A stretch of DNA of 64,000 nt from DASRDB01 sp035652815 (GCA_035652815.1 DASRDB010000011.1:387621-451620); one strand, 5' to 3'. Shown: positions 24,054 to 33,715, counted from the stretch's first letter. The notes: a model not told the origin generated them from the letters alone. Program-made: numbers and translations.

Positions 24054-24730
24054 GCCTCGTAGCCGGTATAGAATGGATGCCTGCGGGTAGCTACCCACGC
24101 GCCTAGAAAACCAACCAGCCCACCGATAATTGCCAGCAGCAACAGAATAACGATTGCTGCGACGATGCCGCCGCCAATACCGACCGGGCCACCACTACCG
24201 AATCCGGTGTTGATGGTATCGGGATAGCCGGGGAACTGGTGAATGATGTAGCCCAGTACCTGGGTGACGATGCTGGCAACAAAGCCGGTGACGAAGCCCA
24301 TTTTGCGGTCTACTGCCACACGGCCCGTTACCACACCTGCGATGAAGTAGATCAGCAGGTCGATAAAGGAAGTCAGGCAGAAGATGCCGACGATGGCCGA
24401 GGCAATGCTGAGCGGCAGGCTATTCGGTTTACTGGCATACGATGCAGCTTGATGATAGAGCGCGGAATTAGCCAGCACGAAGACGATCCACTGGATGGCG
24501 GCCAGAAAACCGGCAATCAGGCCGACCAGCAGCGCCCTTTGTATATAACCAGGTGGCAGTTGAGGTGTAACCGGCGCTTCGCGTTGATGTACCGGGCCAC
24601 CACGACCGCGACGGCGGGGTATCGGTGATGCTGGCTGCGGGCCGGGATCATCGAATTCATCATCGTATGGGTCGTTTCGCCCGGCGCGTTGTGACTGGTG
24701 CCGGGGATATTGTGCATCTGGGTCTTGCAT
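24050..24730 (-). CDS. four-helix membrane protein of unknown function
   Basis: 226 residues. An acidic/Arg-Pro-rich cytosolic tail (~1-60) is followed by hydrophobic segments: ALLVGLIAGFLAAIQWIVFVLA, LSIASAIVGIFCLTSFIDLLIYFIAGVVTG, FVTGFVASIVTQVLGYII, and a Gly-rich GGGIVAAIVILLLLAIIGGLVGFLGAWVA. Glycine-rich helices suggest tight packing. I do not recognise a family. It ends with a four-base overlap with the convergent upstream gene and starts 11 bases after the first signal peptidase gene, so the three minus-strand genes may be one operon. Confidence 0.75.
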   Translation of the reverse strand: MQDPDAQYPRHQSQRAGRNDPYDDEFDDPGPQPASPIPRRRGRGGPVHQREAPVTPQLPPGYIQRALLVGLIAGFLAAIQWIVFVLANSALYHQAASYASKPNSLPLSIASAIVGIFCLTSFIDLLIYFIAGVVTGRVAVDRKMGFVTGFVASIVTQVLGYIIHQFPGYPDTINTGFGSGGPVGIGGGIVAAIVILLLLAIIGGLVGFLGAWVATRRHPFYTGYEA

Positions 24731-24741
24731 GTATATGTTCC

Positions 24742-25299
24742 TCAGTGTTTGCCTGGACTATTTGGTATCTTGTTGAAAACCGACGCGTAAGTATTGATGA
24801 ATTGCCAGTTATTGAGCGGCCAGTATATCATGACCGCCTTGCCAATTATATAACTTTTAGGAACAAATCCCCACTCGCGCGAATCGTCGCTGAACTGCCG
24901 GTTGTCGCCCAGTACGAAGTACTGGTCAGGTGGCACGACAATCTTGCTGCCAATCGGGTTGGCGGGCACTTTGACGTAAGGTTCCTGCAAGGTGACGCCA
25001 TTCACAGAAACGGTGGTGAGGGTCAGCGTGATGACATCGCCTGGAAGGCCAATCACCCGCTTGATGAGATCTTTGTTGGTATCGACGGGCCAGTGGAAGA
25101 CAATCACGTCGCCGCGCTCGGGCGGGTGGAAGAGATAGGCCAGCTTGTTTACCAGAACATATTCGTTATTTTGCAGGCCGGGCTGCATGCTGGTGCCCTG
25201 AACCTGGTAGTTTTGCACTGTCAGGTGAATGACCAGGAAGATGATAAGCGTCAGGGCTATCGTTTCAATGATTTCCCGCGCCAGGTGTGAACGTTTCAA
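24742..25299 (-). CDS. lepB: signal peptidase I (paralogue 2 of 2)
   Basis: 185 residues. One N-terminal membrane helix (IIETIALTLIIFLVIHLTV). The catalytic Ser lies in VQGTSMQPGL and the Lys in LIKRVIGLPGD; GDNRQFSDDSREWGFVP is box E. Removes signal peptides at the outer face of the membrane. It lies 11 bases after a second, closely similar gene. Confidence 0.95.
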   Translation of the reverse strand: MKRSHLAREIIETIALTLIIFLVIHLTVQNYQVQGTSMQPGLQNNEYVLVNKLAYLFHPPERGDVIVFHWPVDTNKDLIKRVIGLPGDVITLTLTTVSVNGVTLQEPYVKVPANPIGSKIVVPPDQYFVLGDNRQFSDDSREWGFVPKSYIIGKAVMIYWPLNNWQFINTYASVFNKIPNSPGKH

Positions 25300-25310
25300 T
25301 CTAAACCTCT

Positions 25311-25868
25311 TTATGTATGAATGGCGGCGTAGACCGATGGATAGGTGTTAATCAGTTCCAGGTTACTCACCGGCCAGTAGACCGCGACCGCCTTGCCGAT
25401 GATATAGCTTCTATCGAGCGGCCCCCAGGTGCGCGAATCGAGACTGTTATCCCTATGGTCGCCCATAACAAAGAACTGATTCGGTCCCAACTTCCATATA
25501 TTGCTACCAAAATTGAACGGTACACTGATATATGGTTCGTGTAGAGTCTGCCCATCAACGATCACGCTAGTACTTGTGGTTTGAACAGTATCTCCCGGCA
25601 GACCGATGACCCGTTTGATAAAGTCTTTGCTGGTATCCAACGGGTAGTGAAAGACGATCACGTCGCCACGCTGCGGCCCCTGAAAGAGATAGGACAGCTT
25701 ATCTACCAGCACAAACTCATCTGTATGTAGTCCTGGCTCCATGCTGGCTCCATCCACGCGAAAACTCTGTACAGCGAAGCGGATCACCAGAAAAACGAGC
25801 AGCGTCAAGGCAATCGTCTCGATCACTTCACGGATGAGGCGAGTATGTTTTTCAGACAACGGTGTCAT
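25311..25868 (-). CDS. lepB: signal peptidase I (paralogue 1 of 2)
   Basis: 185 residues, same architecture as its neighbour: membrane helix VIETIALTLLVFLVIRFAV, Ser in VDGASMEPGL, Lys in FIKRVIGLPGD, box E GDHRDNSLDSRTWG. The tandem pair arose by duplication; the main difference is the His in GDHR here against Asn in GDNR in the other, and differing substrate-side loops. The 340-base gap upstream (25869-26209) holds a family C repeat and no gene. Confidence 0.95.
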   Translation of the reverse strand: MTPLSEKHTRLIREVIETIALTLLVFLVIRFAVQSFRVDGASMEPGLHTDEFVLVDKLSYLFQGPQRGDVIVFHYPLDTSKDFIKRVIGLPGDTVQTTSTSVIVDGQTLHEPYISVPFNFGSNIWKLGPNQFFVMGDHRDNSLDSRTWGPLDRSYIIGKAVAVYWPVSNLELINTYPSVYAAIHT

Positions 25869-26040
25869 CCCTCACACTAAAGGTTCCTTTCCTTTGCACA
25901 TTATAGTCAGATGCATGCATGGGAACAAGAGCAGTTTTTGCCTGAAGTCAACCAAATTGGCTATTGATGGTAGAGATTGTGCCGATTGCTTGTGGAAGAG
26001 GATAGATGAACTGTTACAACCACGACCGGCAAGGAGGGTA

Positions 26041-26128
26041 ATGTCATCCTGAGCGCAGCGAAGGATCTCGTGTGCCGAGCGATTCGTGCGTCGAGGCCGG
26101 AGATCCTGAGCGCAGCGAAGAATGACAG
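26041..26128. repeat. family C repeat, copy 2, with inverted core in the right arm
   Basis: The left arm is TGTCATCCTGAGCGCAGCG. The right arm should be its complement but reads GAGATCCTGAGCGCAGCGAAG, so its inner ~12 bases run in the same direction as in the left arm. The loop has the GATTCGTGCGTCGAGGCC segment shared with copies 3 and 5. Confidence 0.75.
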
Positions 26129-26209
26129 GGGCGAGATGGTCGATTATGAAGGCAGAACATCATCATCAACTTCGTTTCATTGCGCATGTATGCTGAAAAT
26201 GGAGGAGGT

Positions 26210-28660
26210 ATGTTGGGTTTATTGCATTACAGGCATGCGTTACGATATTTCACGATTTCACTGCTGTTATTGATGTTGCTGGCCCTGTTACTGTGGCCGT
26301 TTCGCAGTGGAATACAAGCGCGGAGCGCGAACGCTTCACCAAAACTGACAACAATTGGCGACTGGAGCCAGCATAATTTCGATTTGATCTATACAATGGC
26401 CTTTAGCAGCGCGCAGCAGCAAGATGGGCCATTAGTGGCCTATCGAGCATCTGGCACTGATTTACGCTCGGCGGTTGCTGTAGCTGCCGTAGCCCGCTCT
26501 GGTTTGCCGCAAACGCCTGTATTTTTTCCTTCGCCCGATGGACGTTATCTCGCGCTGCTGAATCCGCTGCATATGGGCTATGGTTCAGATGTGAAAGGCG
26601 CGAGTCTAAGTATTCTGCCGACTGATGGCAGCAAACTTACGCATATTTCCACTGCGAGTGCTTTTCCTGGCAGTCTGCTGCTGGCGCAAGACGTTTCGTC
26701 GATGGACTCGGTTGTCTGGTCTGCTGATAGTTCCTCGCTGTACTATCATACTGGCGCTGCTGGCATGGAATTATTGCAGGCAAGCGGTTCGAGTAAGCGC
26801 CAGCAAGTGACGCTTAGCGGCTATGATGAGATACACCGCGTGGATCTTCAAGGACATGATGTTACGCTCCTAAGCCAGTCTGAGGATGGTAGTTCTTTCC
26901 GTTTGCTCGGCCTTGATCGCTCCGGCGCGCTGCTGCTGACAGTGGCTCAACCTGGGAAGCCGGTGGAAATCGTGCGTCTCAATGCGAACGCGGGCATGAG
27001 GGCCAGTCCCAGGCTTACTTCGGTGGTCTTGACGCTGCCGCCCGATATTTTGCCTGGGAATGCTCTACGCGTGGGAAGCGATGGCGAGTCTGTCGAGTGC
27101 GAGCGCGTGACGCAGTGGAATCCCTTACGCTACGATATTGTGCGTATCGGCTTCGCAAATCGGGCTGTTACGCATGTCGCGCCGCTCTTTGATACCGCGC
27201 GTTATGGACGCGCTTTGATGCCGTTAGCCCGCTCAAATGATGGGCAGGTGCTGGTGATGTCGCGAGTGGAGAGTTTACGCGGTGATCTCGCGGCACAGGG
27301 TATTCCTGGCGTTCCGGCACAGGAATCGCTGGTTGTGGCGAATGGGCGAACGGGAGCATTGCAGTCCTTGCTGTTGCCCCCTGGCGGACAGCTGGTGCAG
27401 GTCTTCTGGGCACCGCACCTGGCTTCTCGCCAGATTCATGCCTTACCGCAGAATATATTGGCAGAGTTAATGGCCTTCCATAAACGACAGGGCCAGGGCT
27501 TGAATGCGAGCGTCTTCCAGCAGGATGAGTGGATGCTGGAAGGACACAACGGACGTCTTGTGGATGCTCCAACATTACCGCAGATGTGTTATGGCAACTG
27601 TTCCTCGTTTAATGGCGCTCCGCATGTCTCGGCGGCCATTTTGCATGGCGTAGCCTATACAGAGAGCAACTGGCACCAGTTCAACGCGCCCGGCTACCAG
27701 GTCAACGGCGAGGCAATCGGCTCTCCGGTTGAGAGCTTTGATGGCGGCTGGGGCGAGTTCCAGCAGACATGGGGTATGCCGCCGCAGTGCAACGGGCAGC
27801 ATAACTGTCGCGGTGACGCTTACCGCATTCAACACGATCAGAGCTACAATATTGGCGCTGGCATTCAGGCGCTGATTAATGCCTGGAATAACACGGCGGG
27901 CGTCTCATCGCAGAGTGACCCCAACGACCCCTTTAAGGCCAATCACTGGTTTTTCGCGGTCTGGGCCTACAATGGGGCGTATGGCAACAATCCCAACGAC
28001 GTGCCTTCTTCGCAGTATGGAAACTGGTATCCAGGCGCGCCGTTTCGCTCGATCTATGAAGAGTATGTCTGGTATTTCGCGGCGCACCCGCAGTATTATA
28101 GCAATGGCTGGACGGATAACTATGTTCCCAGCCTGGGACCGGGACTGTTGCCGCCGCAGTCCGATTTTGCCAACACCTCGGATAGCTTTGTGGCCTGCGC
28201 CACCTGCACCATTCCCGATTGGACGGCGGGCAGCTATGACCGCGAATGGGTAGGCTATGGCGCACCGAATGTGACGGTAGCCAGCAATTTCACATCAATG
28301 TATAGCCAGCTCGGTGGAGAAAACGTGCTGGGATTGCCGCGTGATAATGGCGGCGGCGCGGCTGTTCATCGCTGGGGCAACGGCTGGACGCAGGATTTCG
28401 GCGGCGGTTCTGATTTGCCGGGCGCGCTTATGCTGGCCGATAGCGCGACAGGCGCTTACTGGGTGCATGGCGGCGTGTGGACGCAATACCTGTTCGCCGA
28501 TCATGGCGCGACGGGCTGTCATGGCTACCCAACCTCGAATCTCGTGCCTTATACCAATTCGGGGTTGGGCAGCGACAGCTATTATCGCCAGACCTTTCAG
28601 ACGGGTTTCATAGTATGGGACGCAACCACAGGGATGATTGCAGCCGACGTCTGTTCCTGA
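26210..28660 (+). CDS. secreted protein with propeller-like region, lysozyme-like domain and C-terminal repeats
   Basis: About 816 residues from ATG 26210, which follows GGAGGAGGT; upstream starts are less likely. A signal/anchor helix (FTISLLLLMLLALLLWPF) comes first. Residues ~40-430 have repeated SPDGRYLALL and WSADSSSLYYH motifs resembling TolB-like beta-propellers. At ~465-630 is a lysozyme-like domain: ILHGVAYTESNWHQF with a probable catalytic Glu, GGWGEFQQTWGMP, and a Trp/Tyr/Asn-rich body (WAYNGAYGNNPNDVPSSQ). The last ~120 residues have two LGFP-like repeats (GGENVLGLPRDN and TGCHGYPTSN). Likely a cell-wall lytic enzyme or wall-binding protein; substrate not known. Confidence 0.75.
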   Translation: MLGLLHYRHALRYFTISLLLLMLLALLLWPFRSGIQARSANASPKLTTIGDWSQHNFDLIYTMAFSSAQQQDGPLVAYRASGTDLRSAVAVAAVARSGLPQTPVFFPSPDGRYLALLNPLHMGYGSDVKGASLSILPTDGSKLTHISTASAFPGSLLLAQDVSSMDSVVWSADSSSLYYHTGAAGMELLQASGSSKRQQVTLSGYDEIHRVDLQGHDVTLLSQSEDGSSFRLLGLDRSGALLLTVAQPGKPVEIVRLNANAGMRASPRLTSVVLTLPPDILPGNALRVGSDGESVECERVTQWNPLRYDIVRIGFANRAVTHVAPLFDTARYGRALMPLARSNDGQVLVMSRVESLRGDLAAQGIPGVPAQESLVVANGRTGALQSLLLPPGGQLVQVFWAPHLASRQIHALPQNILAELMAFHKRQGQGLNASVFQQDEWMLEGHNGRLVDAPTLPQMCYGNCSSFNGAPHVSAAILHGVAYTESNWHQFNAPGYQVNGEAIGSPVESFDGGWGEFQQTWGMPPQCNGQHNCRGDAYRIQHDQSYNIGAGIQALINAWNNTAGVSSQSDPNDPFKANHWFFAVWAYNGAYGNNPNDVPSSQYGNWYPGAPFRSIYEEYVWYFAAHPQYYSNGWTDNYVPSLGPGLLPPQSDFANTSDSFVACATCTIPDWTAGSYDREWVGYGAPNVTVASNFTSMYSQLGGENVLGLPRDNGGGAAVHRWGNGWTQDFGGGSDLPGALMLADSATGAYWVHGGVWTQYLFADHGATGCHGYPTSNLVPYTNSGLGSDSYYRQTFQTGFIVWDATTGMIAADVCS

Positions 28661-28669
28661 CCTGGCGTG

Positions 28670-29053
28670 TCACCACTGGCGAATAATCAAATGGCCCTGC
28701 GCAACGGCGTTCACGATATCGGCGCGGCTGACGATACCTACCAGCCTGCCTTCAGAGACGACGGGCACGCGCTTGATCTTGCGCTCGGTCAGCAGGGCCG
28801 CGATTTCACCGACGGGCGTATCCTCGCTCACGGTGATGATCTCGCAGCTCATGATATCAGCAACACGCAGCCCCTCGCGGTTGACCTTGCTGATGATATC
28901 CGCTTCCGTGACCATACCAATAATTCTGCCGCTACCATCAAGAACGGGAAGACCACTAATACGCTTTTCGGAAAGGAGTTGCGCAGCTTCCTGCGCGCTG
29001 GCTTCAGGACGAATGGTGCATACCTTGCGGGTCATAATGTCGCTTGCAATCAT
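28670..29053 (-). CDS. tandem CBS domain protein
   Basis: 127 residues from ATG 29053, with AAGGAG 7 bases upstream. Two CBS motifs: DIMTRKVCTIRPEAS...GLPVLDGSGRIIGMVTEADI and DIMSCEIITVSEDTP...RVPVVSEGRLVGIVSRADI. Stand-alone CBS pairs bind adenine nucleotides or SAM and regulate partners. No partner is evident. It is convergent with the secreted protein, ten bases away. The ATG codon choice removes 15 residues from the longer open frame. Confidence 0.93.
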   Translation of the reverse strand: MIASDIMTRKVCTIRPEASAQEAAQLLSEKRISGLPVLDGSGRIIGMVTEADIISKVNREGLRVADIMSCEIITVSEDTPVGEIAALLTERKIKRVPVVSEGRLVGIVSRADIVNAVAQGHLIIRQW

Positions 29054-29218
29054 GGCACACTCCTTCGGGCGCTCGTGACAGGCTAGCAAAGCGAGCAATA
29101 TTGCTCATCTAATACATAGATGATAACATAAAAATGGAGAGAAAGGGGTGGTTTTGGGGGCGTTTCCTGCCTTAATGATCGCTTTCTTTATCATGGGGAA
29201 TATTTTCATGCTTTCATA

Positions 29219-29566
29219 TTAATTCAGGTGAGCTTTGTGTCTTCTCAGCTTTTCTTGAGCCATCAACATTGCGACTCGAACCATTTTTTGTGCTGCGTCC
29301 ATCATAAAGGTTAACTGTTCCTGGTCGCTGATAATATAGAGCGTTTCACCACCTGTAGTTTTGGGAATAGGGGGAACATATAAAAGATAGGGGTCTTTTT
29401 CGGCAGGATTCTCCAGGATTTCTAGTAAAACATGCATGCTGTCTTGTTCTACAAGGATTGAAGAGGTTTGAGTATATCCACTTTTTTCTGCCCAGGCCCG
29501 CCAATCAGGTTGTATCTCGGTTATTCTTGGTTCCGGCTGTTTATCATATCGCTCGATGTTTAACAT
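29219..29566 (-). CDS. hypothetical protein
   Basis: 115 residues; ATG with AAGGA upstream. No recognised family. Composition is normal for a soluble protein, with a C-terminal helix (LTFMMDAAQKMVRVAMLMAQEKLRRHK). No signal peptide. It lies upstream of a family B repeat and on the same strand as the CBS gene, 165 bases away. Confidence 0.55.
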   Translation of the reverse strand: MLNIERYDKQPEPRITEIQPDWRAWAEKSGYTQTSSILVEQDSMHVLLEILENPAEKDPYLLYVPPIPKTTGGETLYIISDQEQLTFMMDAAQKMVRVAMLMAQEKLRRHKAHLN

Positions 29567-29584
29567 TAAACGTCCTTATCCTTC

Positions 29585-29664
29585 TGTAGGGACGCGATTC
29601 ATCGCGTCCTGCTGCCTCACCGCTCACAACAGGCCAGGTGGACGCGATGAATCGCGTCCCTACA
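29585..29664. repeat. family B palindromic repeat, copy 4
   Basis: Inverted pair of TGTAGGGACGCGATTCATCG half-units around a ~25-base loop, in the gap between two same-strand genes. Confidence 0.9.
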
Positions 29665-29673
29665 ATTGCCGCA

Positions 29674-30918
29674 TTATTTTCTTAACAAATCTCCAAGCTT
29701 TTTTACTCTGGTTTCGTGGGGCCAGCTTGATAACATATCTCTGTATATGTTGCACACTTCATTATAGCGTAAACTGCTTCCTGATTGTTTCGCTGCTGGA
29801 GCTGCAATTTCAAATGCATCACAGGTCGCTTGCAAATCGCCAAGCATATAGAAGGTAGCTACACGACGATTTAGAAATTCGACTCCAAGTGGGTGCCCAG
29901 GATTCGCTTTTTCGAACTGATTTAATGTATTTAAGGCGGCTTTGGGGTGTTTCAAATGCAGATGCGTCATTATTTCATAGTTGGCGAGCCATATGTTATT
30001 TATAGGGACGTAAGAATGATTAGGGTCATGCTCTGGTTGTTCTGGAAAGGTATCTTTTGTCAAACCCAGAAAATAATCGGCCTCTTTCTTATGAATAAGA
30101 TGAGCCTGAGATTCAGCCATTACCAGGTAGAACCATCCTTGTAAAAGAGGGGAAGCACCCGGCACGTATTGCACCGCTTTTTCATGAATAGATACTTGTT
30201 GAACTGGATTATTGAGATGAAAGTAGGTGTGTGCTTCGCGCACCAAAGAGGCGAGCAGTAGATTGGAGTCTTGCGCCAGTTGCGCATAGACAAAGGATTG
30301 GCGGGTGGCGACAAGCGCCTGCCCAAAGTTTTGCTGTTGCAGGTTGAGCAGCCAGATCAATTGATACGAGCGCGAGATAATACTCGCCAATGTTTTTTGA
30401 TGCCTGGATGATTGTTCTACAAGGGGAAGCAAGGGAGCAAGGAAAGCGGGAAGAAATTGTTCGAGCAATAAATGCTCGCCTGCAAAGTAGAGTTGCCAAC
30501 AATAGGTAATTGTTGTATTTGCCCTGGATACTGTTTCCTCATCAAGTGCTGTAACGTAGGGATATGAAGCCAGAAGTGAAGTATATTGAGGAAGCAATCC
30601 ACCTGCTGCCAATTCTAAAGCACCCTGAACCAGAATACGGCGTAGCTTATCCAAATCTATCTCTCCTTGCTCAATGTTTCTATCTTCTTTCTGGGTTTGG
30701 TGAGGCATATCAATAAAGCCCAGTTCTCCGGCGCTTTTCCCAAAAAGCTGGCAAAGTAGCGTTTGATGATGCCTGTTCGGTTTGTGTTCGCCGTTTTCCC
30801 AACGGTTTACTACCTGTTCCGTGGTTTGAAGATAATCTGCCAGCTTTTGTTGTGACCAGCCTCGCAATTCACGCTCACACCGTAGTAGTTTATTAGGCTG
30901 TTTTATTTTCTTTCCCAT
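29674..30918 (-). CDS. XRE-family HTH regulator with TPR-like repeats
   Basis: 414 residues. The HTH is at ~11-65: LLRCERELRGWSQQKLADYLQTTEQVVNRWENGEHKP. The rest is helical and TPR-like (QALVATRQSFVYAQLAQDSNLLLASLVREAHTYFH; PLLQGWFYLVMAESQAHLI), similar in plan to peptide-sensing regulators. Unlike the 46897 and 50508 regulators, this one has a Trp-Ser-Gln HTH and different repeats, so it belongs to another subfamily. Possible ligands or targets are unknown. It is divergent from the 31088 gene across a 170-base gap. Confidence 0.8.
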   Translation of the reverse strand: MGKKIKQPNKLLRCERELRGWSQQKLADYLQTTEQVVNRWENGEHKPNRHHQTLLCQLFGKSAGELGFIDMPHQTQKEDRNIEQGEIDLDKLRRILVQGALELAAGGLLPQYTSLLASYPYVTALDEETVSRANTTITYCWQLYFAGEHLLLEQFLPAFLAPLLPLVEQSSRHQKTLASIISRSYQLIWLLNLQQQNFGQALVATRQSFVYAQLAQDSNLLLASLVREAHTYFHLNNPVQQVSIHEKAVQYVPGASPLLQGWFYLVMAESQAHLIHKKEADYFLGLTKDTFPEQPEHDPNHSYVPINNIWLANYEIMTHLHLKHPKAALNTLNQFEKANPGHPLGVEFLNRRVATFYMLGDLQATCDAFEIAAPAAKQSGSSLRYNEVCNIYRDMLSSWPHETRVKKLGDLLRK

Positions 30919-31087
30919 TGCTTGCTACCTCTTGCCACTTTTGAATCAACCTGTACAACTCTATCAACAGCATATCACCGCCTTTTAGAAGCGGCAAGCT
31001 TTTAACAAGCCTATGACATTCTTTTGCTAATGATCTACAGGTATATTTAAAAGCGCAGATGAGCAAAGAAAAGGAGAACCATCACCT

Positions 31088-31546
31088 ATGCAAAAAAACC
31101 AGAGTAGCATAGCGGCATTTCGGCAACGGCAGCTTTTAGAGGAAGAGGCGACCAGGCGCGCTTTGTATGGATTTGCCATTGTCGCAAATCATGAAAGTAT
31201 TACGGCTCGAATGGAGACAAGCGCGGAGCGCCTTCTGAGATTGATTAAAGAGGGGAAGCATGAAGAGGTGGAAGCCATCATGAATCAGCCAATGTGGGAA
31301 ACAGAGCAGTCCGAAGTCGCTGTGATGCTAGACAAAGCCCTTTTACAGGTGGGAACTATCATACAATATCGTTTGCGCCCCGAACAAAACCCTGTAAACC
31401 CTGCCAGAATATGGCGCGGGAAGATTCTTCGCGCCACGTCCAATGAGCCGCGTATGCTCGACCATGTTCAGGTAGAACTTCTTGATGCGGGATATGAAGG
31501 GGAGCGGGAAATTGTCTATCCTCAGCAGATAGTGGCTATTGAATAA
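31088..31546 (+). CDS. hypothetical protein
   Basis: 152 residues; AAAGGAGAA upstream of the ATG. The first ~70 residues are helical (FRQRQLLEEEATRRALYG, SAERLLRLIKEGKHEEVEAIM), the rest mixed. No family recognised, no signal peptide. Divergent from the HTH/TPR gene and four bases before the convergent glycosyltransferase stop. Confidence 0.6.
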   Translation: MQKNQSSIAAFRQRQLLEEEATRRALYGFAIVANHESITARMETSAERLLRLIKEGKHEEVEAIMNQPMWETEQSEVAVMLDKALLQVGTIIQYRLRPEQNPVNPARIWRGKILRATSNEPRMLDHVQVELLDAGYEGEREIVYPQQIVAIE

Positions 31547-31549
31547 GCC

Positions 31550-33715
31550 CTATAACATCTTTTGCTCCAATATTTCTTTGTAAATTTTTCCTAGTCGATC
31601 AGCATACTGTCCCCAACCCGTCTCCGCATTCAATGCCTCAATGTCCCGCTCCGTCAGATGATAATCAAGCTGTCGAGCTTCAAGCATGGCCCGGGCCAAC
31701 GACTCGTGGCTGTTGGGCTCGTAATAGCTGGTAGCGCGAGGTGGGAGCATGCCGGAGAAACGGGGCAGGCGCGGCGCGACGATTACGCGGCCATAGGAGA
31801 GCGCGAGCATTGCCAGTTCTAACATGCCTGCGGTACGGATGGCGAAATGGGGTAGGACGAGGGCGTCAACGGCTCCCATGTAGAGGGCGATATCTTCCTC
31901 GGTTAGTTCTGCGGAGTGCAGGTGAATGTTGGGGTTGATGGCGGCCAGTTTGAGGATGCGCGAGGAGAACTCTTTTTCTCCTGGCCTGCCTACCAGCAGC
32001 AACTGCAAGGGGCCATCCGGCGGCAGAGGAGAGATGCCTGAAGAGGGGCCGCTTTTGCGGAATTGTTCAACGGCTTTGTGAAAGGATTCGAGCAAATAGA
32101 TCAGTTCGCGCTCGGTATGGTGCGAGGCGAGGCAAAGGAAGGCGAAACCAGCGACGGGCGGAAAGGCGAGCCGTTTTCGGGCCTTGTCACGCTGTACGGG
32201 CGGCAGAATAGCGCCGTAGAAGCCGGGATGGGGCAGGCAGCGCAGGCGGCGGCGCAGCTTTTTGTCGGGATAGAGTTGTTCCGGCTGGCGCGTGTAGCTG
32301 ATGATGATGTGACTGCGCGCCATCAGGTTGCGCTCGATGGCGCGGCGGGCGAGATAGCGCAGGCCCTGGGTGCTTTGCCACCAGCCGCCTGCATCGATGG
32401 TGACGATGCGCACGCCCAGGCGATGAGCAAGCCATAGCCGGAACCACAGCCTTTGTCGCTGGCGATGTGAGAGGTCGAGCGCGCCGGGACGGTAGAAGTG
32501 CAGGATGCCGATGGCCTTGCCCTGGTATGCGCGATGCCGCCAGAGCCAGGAGAGCGGAATATCCGGGTCGCCCGGCGTGCAGTAAATATCTTGCAGCGAT
32601 TGCACCAGCAGATCGGCGGTCGGGTCGGGCTTATCCGAGCGAACAAGGAGAACAGATGGCTCGGTGATATTGGCGGGCGCGTGTTCGAGAAACGAGAGGC
32701 GTTGTTGCACGCGGCCCCAGATGCGCGCCTGTTCCATCGCGGCTTCCATGCGCTCGCTGGTCGGGCGGTCCGCCATGCTCAGGAGCGGGCGGTGAATCAG
32801 GCCGAGAAAGAGCAGCGAGCGTATATCGCTATAGAGGGCGCGGATGGTCGCTGTTGTGTTCTGTCGCTTTTCGTCGCGATATTGAGACAGCACTTCTGAA
32901 CGGCCTTGCCAGTAGGCCCGCCCGGTAAAGAACTCGCGTTTGAGGCGAGTGGCCGGAATGCAATGAAAGACCTGCGCGGATGGTTCATACCACAGGCGAT
33001 ATCCTTCGGCGCGCAGGCGATGACAAAGATGTTGTATTTCGGTGCTGGCCGGAAGATCGCGCCGCTTGCTTAAAAAGGGCGAAAAGTAGCCGGTGGTGCG
33101 CAGGGCCGCGATTTTGACCGAGAAACAACTGCTGCTGAAACTGATCGGGGCTGGTAACTCCATGCGCTCCTTTGAGGGCGAAAAGTAGCCGAGTAGTTCG
33201 AGCATATCATCGGTGAGCCAGTAGGGACGCGCGGCTTCCCAGCGCATCTCAACCTTGCCGCCGATAGCGTCGGCCCCGGTTTCATCGTAGGCCTGCAAAA
33301 GCCGTTCCAGGAAGTAAGGGTCTGCCACAGTATCGTCATCGAGGAAGACCGCGATTTCGCCCGAGGCGGCCAATAGGCCGGTGTTGCGCGCATAGGCCAG
33401 GCCGTTCTGCGGCTCGGAAAGGCATTGTACCTTCCAGACTTCGTCGTTGTTGCGCGGCTCGTGCCTTCCAGCGCTGACATAGTGGCGCACAGCGTTTAAG
33501 GTGCCATCGCTTGAGCCGTTGTCGATAACCAGTATCTCGAAGTCGGCGTATGAAAGCGTCTGGCGGCGCAGGCTCGCCAGGGCATTCAAGACGAGGTTAC
33601 AACGGTTGTAGGTGCAGAGAATGACGCTCAAGCGCGGCCCGCTTCCCTTTTGCAGGAGGGCAGGTTCGCCTTTGCTTAGACGTGTCACCATGCGCGTTTT
33701 TTGCCGGGAGGTCAT
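31550..33715 (-). CDS. two-domain glycosyltransferase (GT2 plus GT-B-like)
   Basis: 721 residues. The N-terminal GT2 (GT-A) domain has RLSVILCTYNR, the IDNGSSDG nucleotide motif, the AVFLDDDT DxD and QRGRAYWQGRSE-like acceptor region. The C-terminal ~350 residues have a GT4-like face: ERELIYLLESF, HSAELTEEDIALYMGAVDALVLPHF, LELAMLALSYGRVIVAPRLPRFSGMLP. Such fusions build cell-surface glycans or glycolipids. The ATG overlaps the flippase stop codon, so the two are coupled. No signal or membrane segment; cytoplasmic-face enzyme. Donor and acceptor unknown. Confidence 0.88.
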   Translation of the reverse strand: MTSRQKTRMVTRLSKGEPALLQKGSGPRLSVILCTYNRCNLVLNALASLRRQTLSYADFEILVIDNGSSDGTLNAVRHYVSAGRHEPRNNDEVWKVQCLSEPQNGLAYARNTGLLAASGEIAVFLDDDTVADPYFLERLLQAYDETGADAIGGKVEMRWEAARPYWLTDDMLELLGYFSPSKERMELPAPISFSSSCFSVKIAALRTTGYFSPFLSKRRDLPASTEIQHLCHRLRAEGYRLWYEPSAQVFHCIPATRLKREFFTGRAYWQGRSEVLSQYRDEKRQNTTATIRALYSDIRSLLFLGLIHRPLLSMADRPTSERMEAAMEQARIWGRVQQRLSFLEHAPANITEPSVLLVRSDKPDPTADLLVQSLQDIYCTPGDPDIPLSWLWRHRAYQGKAIGILHFYRPGALDLSHRQRQRLWFRLWLAHRLGVRIVTIDAGGWWQSTQGLRYLARRAIERNLMARSHIIISYTRQPEQLYPDKKLRRRLRCLPHPGFYGAILPPVQRDKARKRLAFPPVAGFAFLCLASHHTERELIYLLESFHKAVEQFRKSGPSSGISPLPPDGPLQLLLVGRPGEKEFSSRILKLAAINPNIHLHSAELTEEDIALYMGAVDALVLPHFAIRTAGMLELAMLALSYGRVIVAPRLPRFSGMLPPRATSYYEPNSHESLARAMLEARQLDYHLTERDIEALNAETGWGQYADRLGKIYKEILEQKML

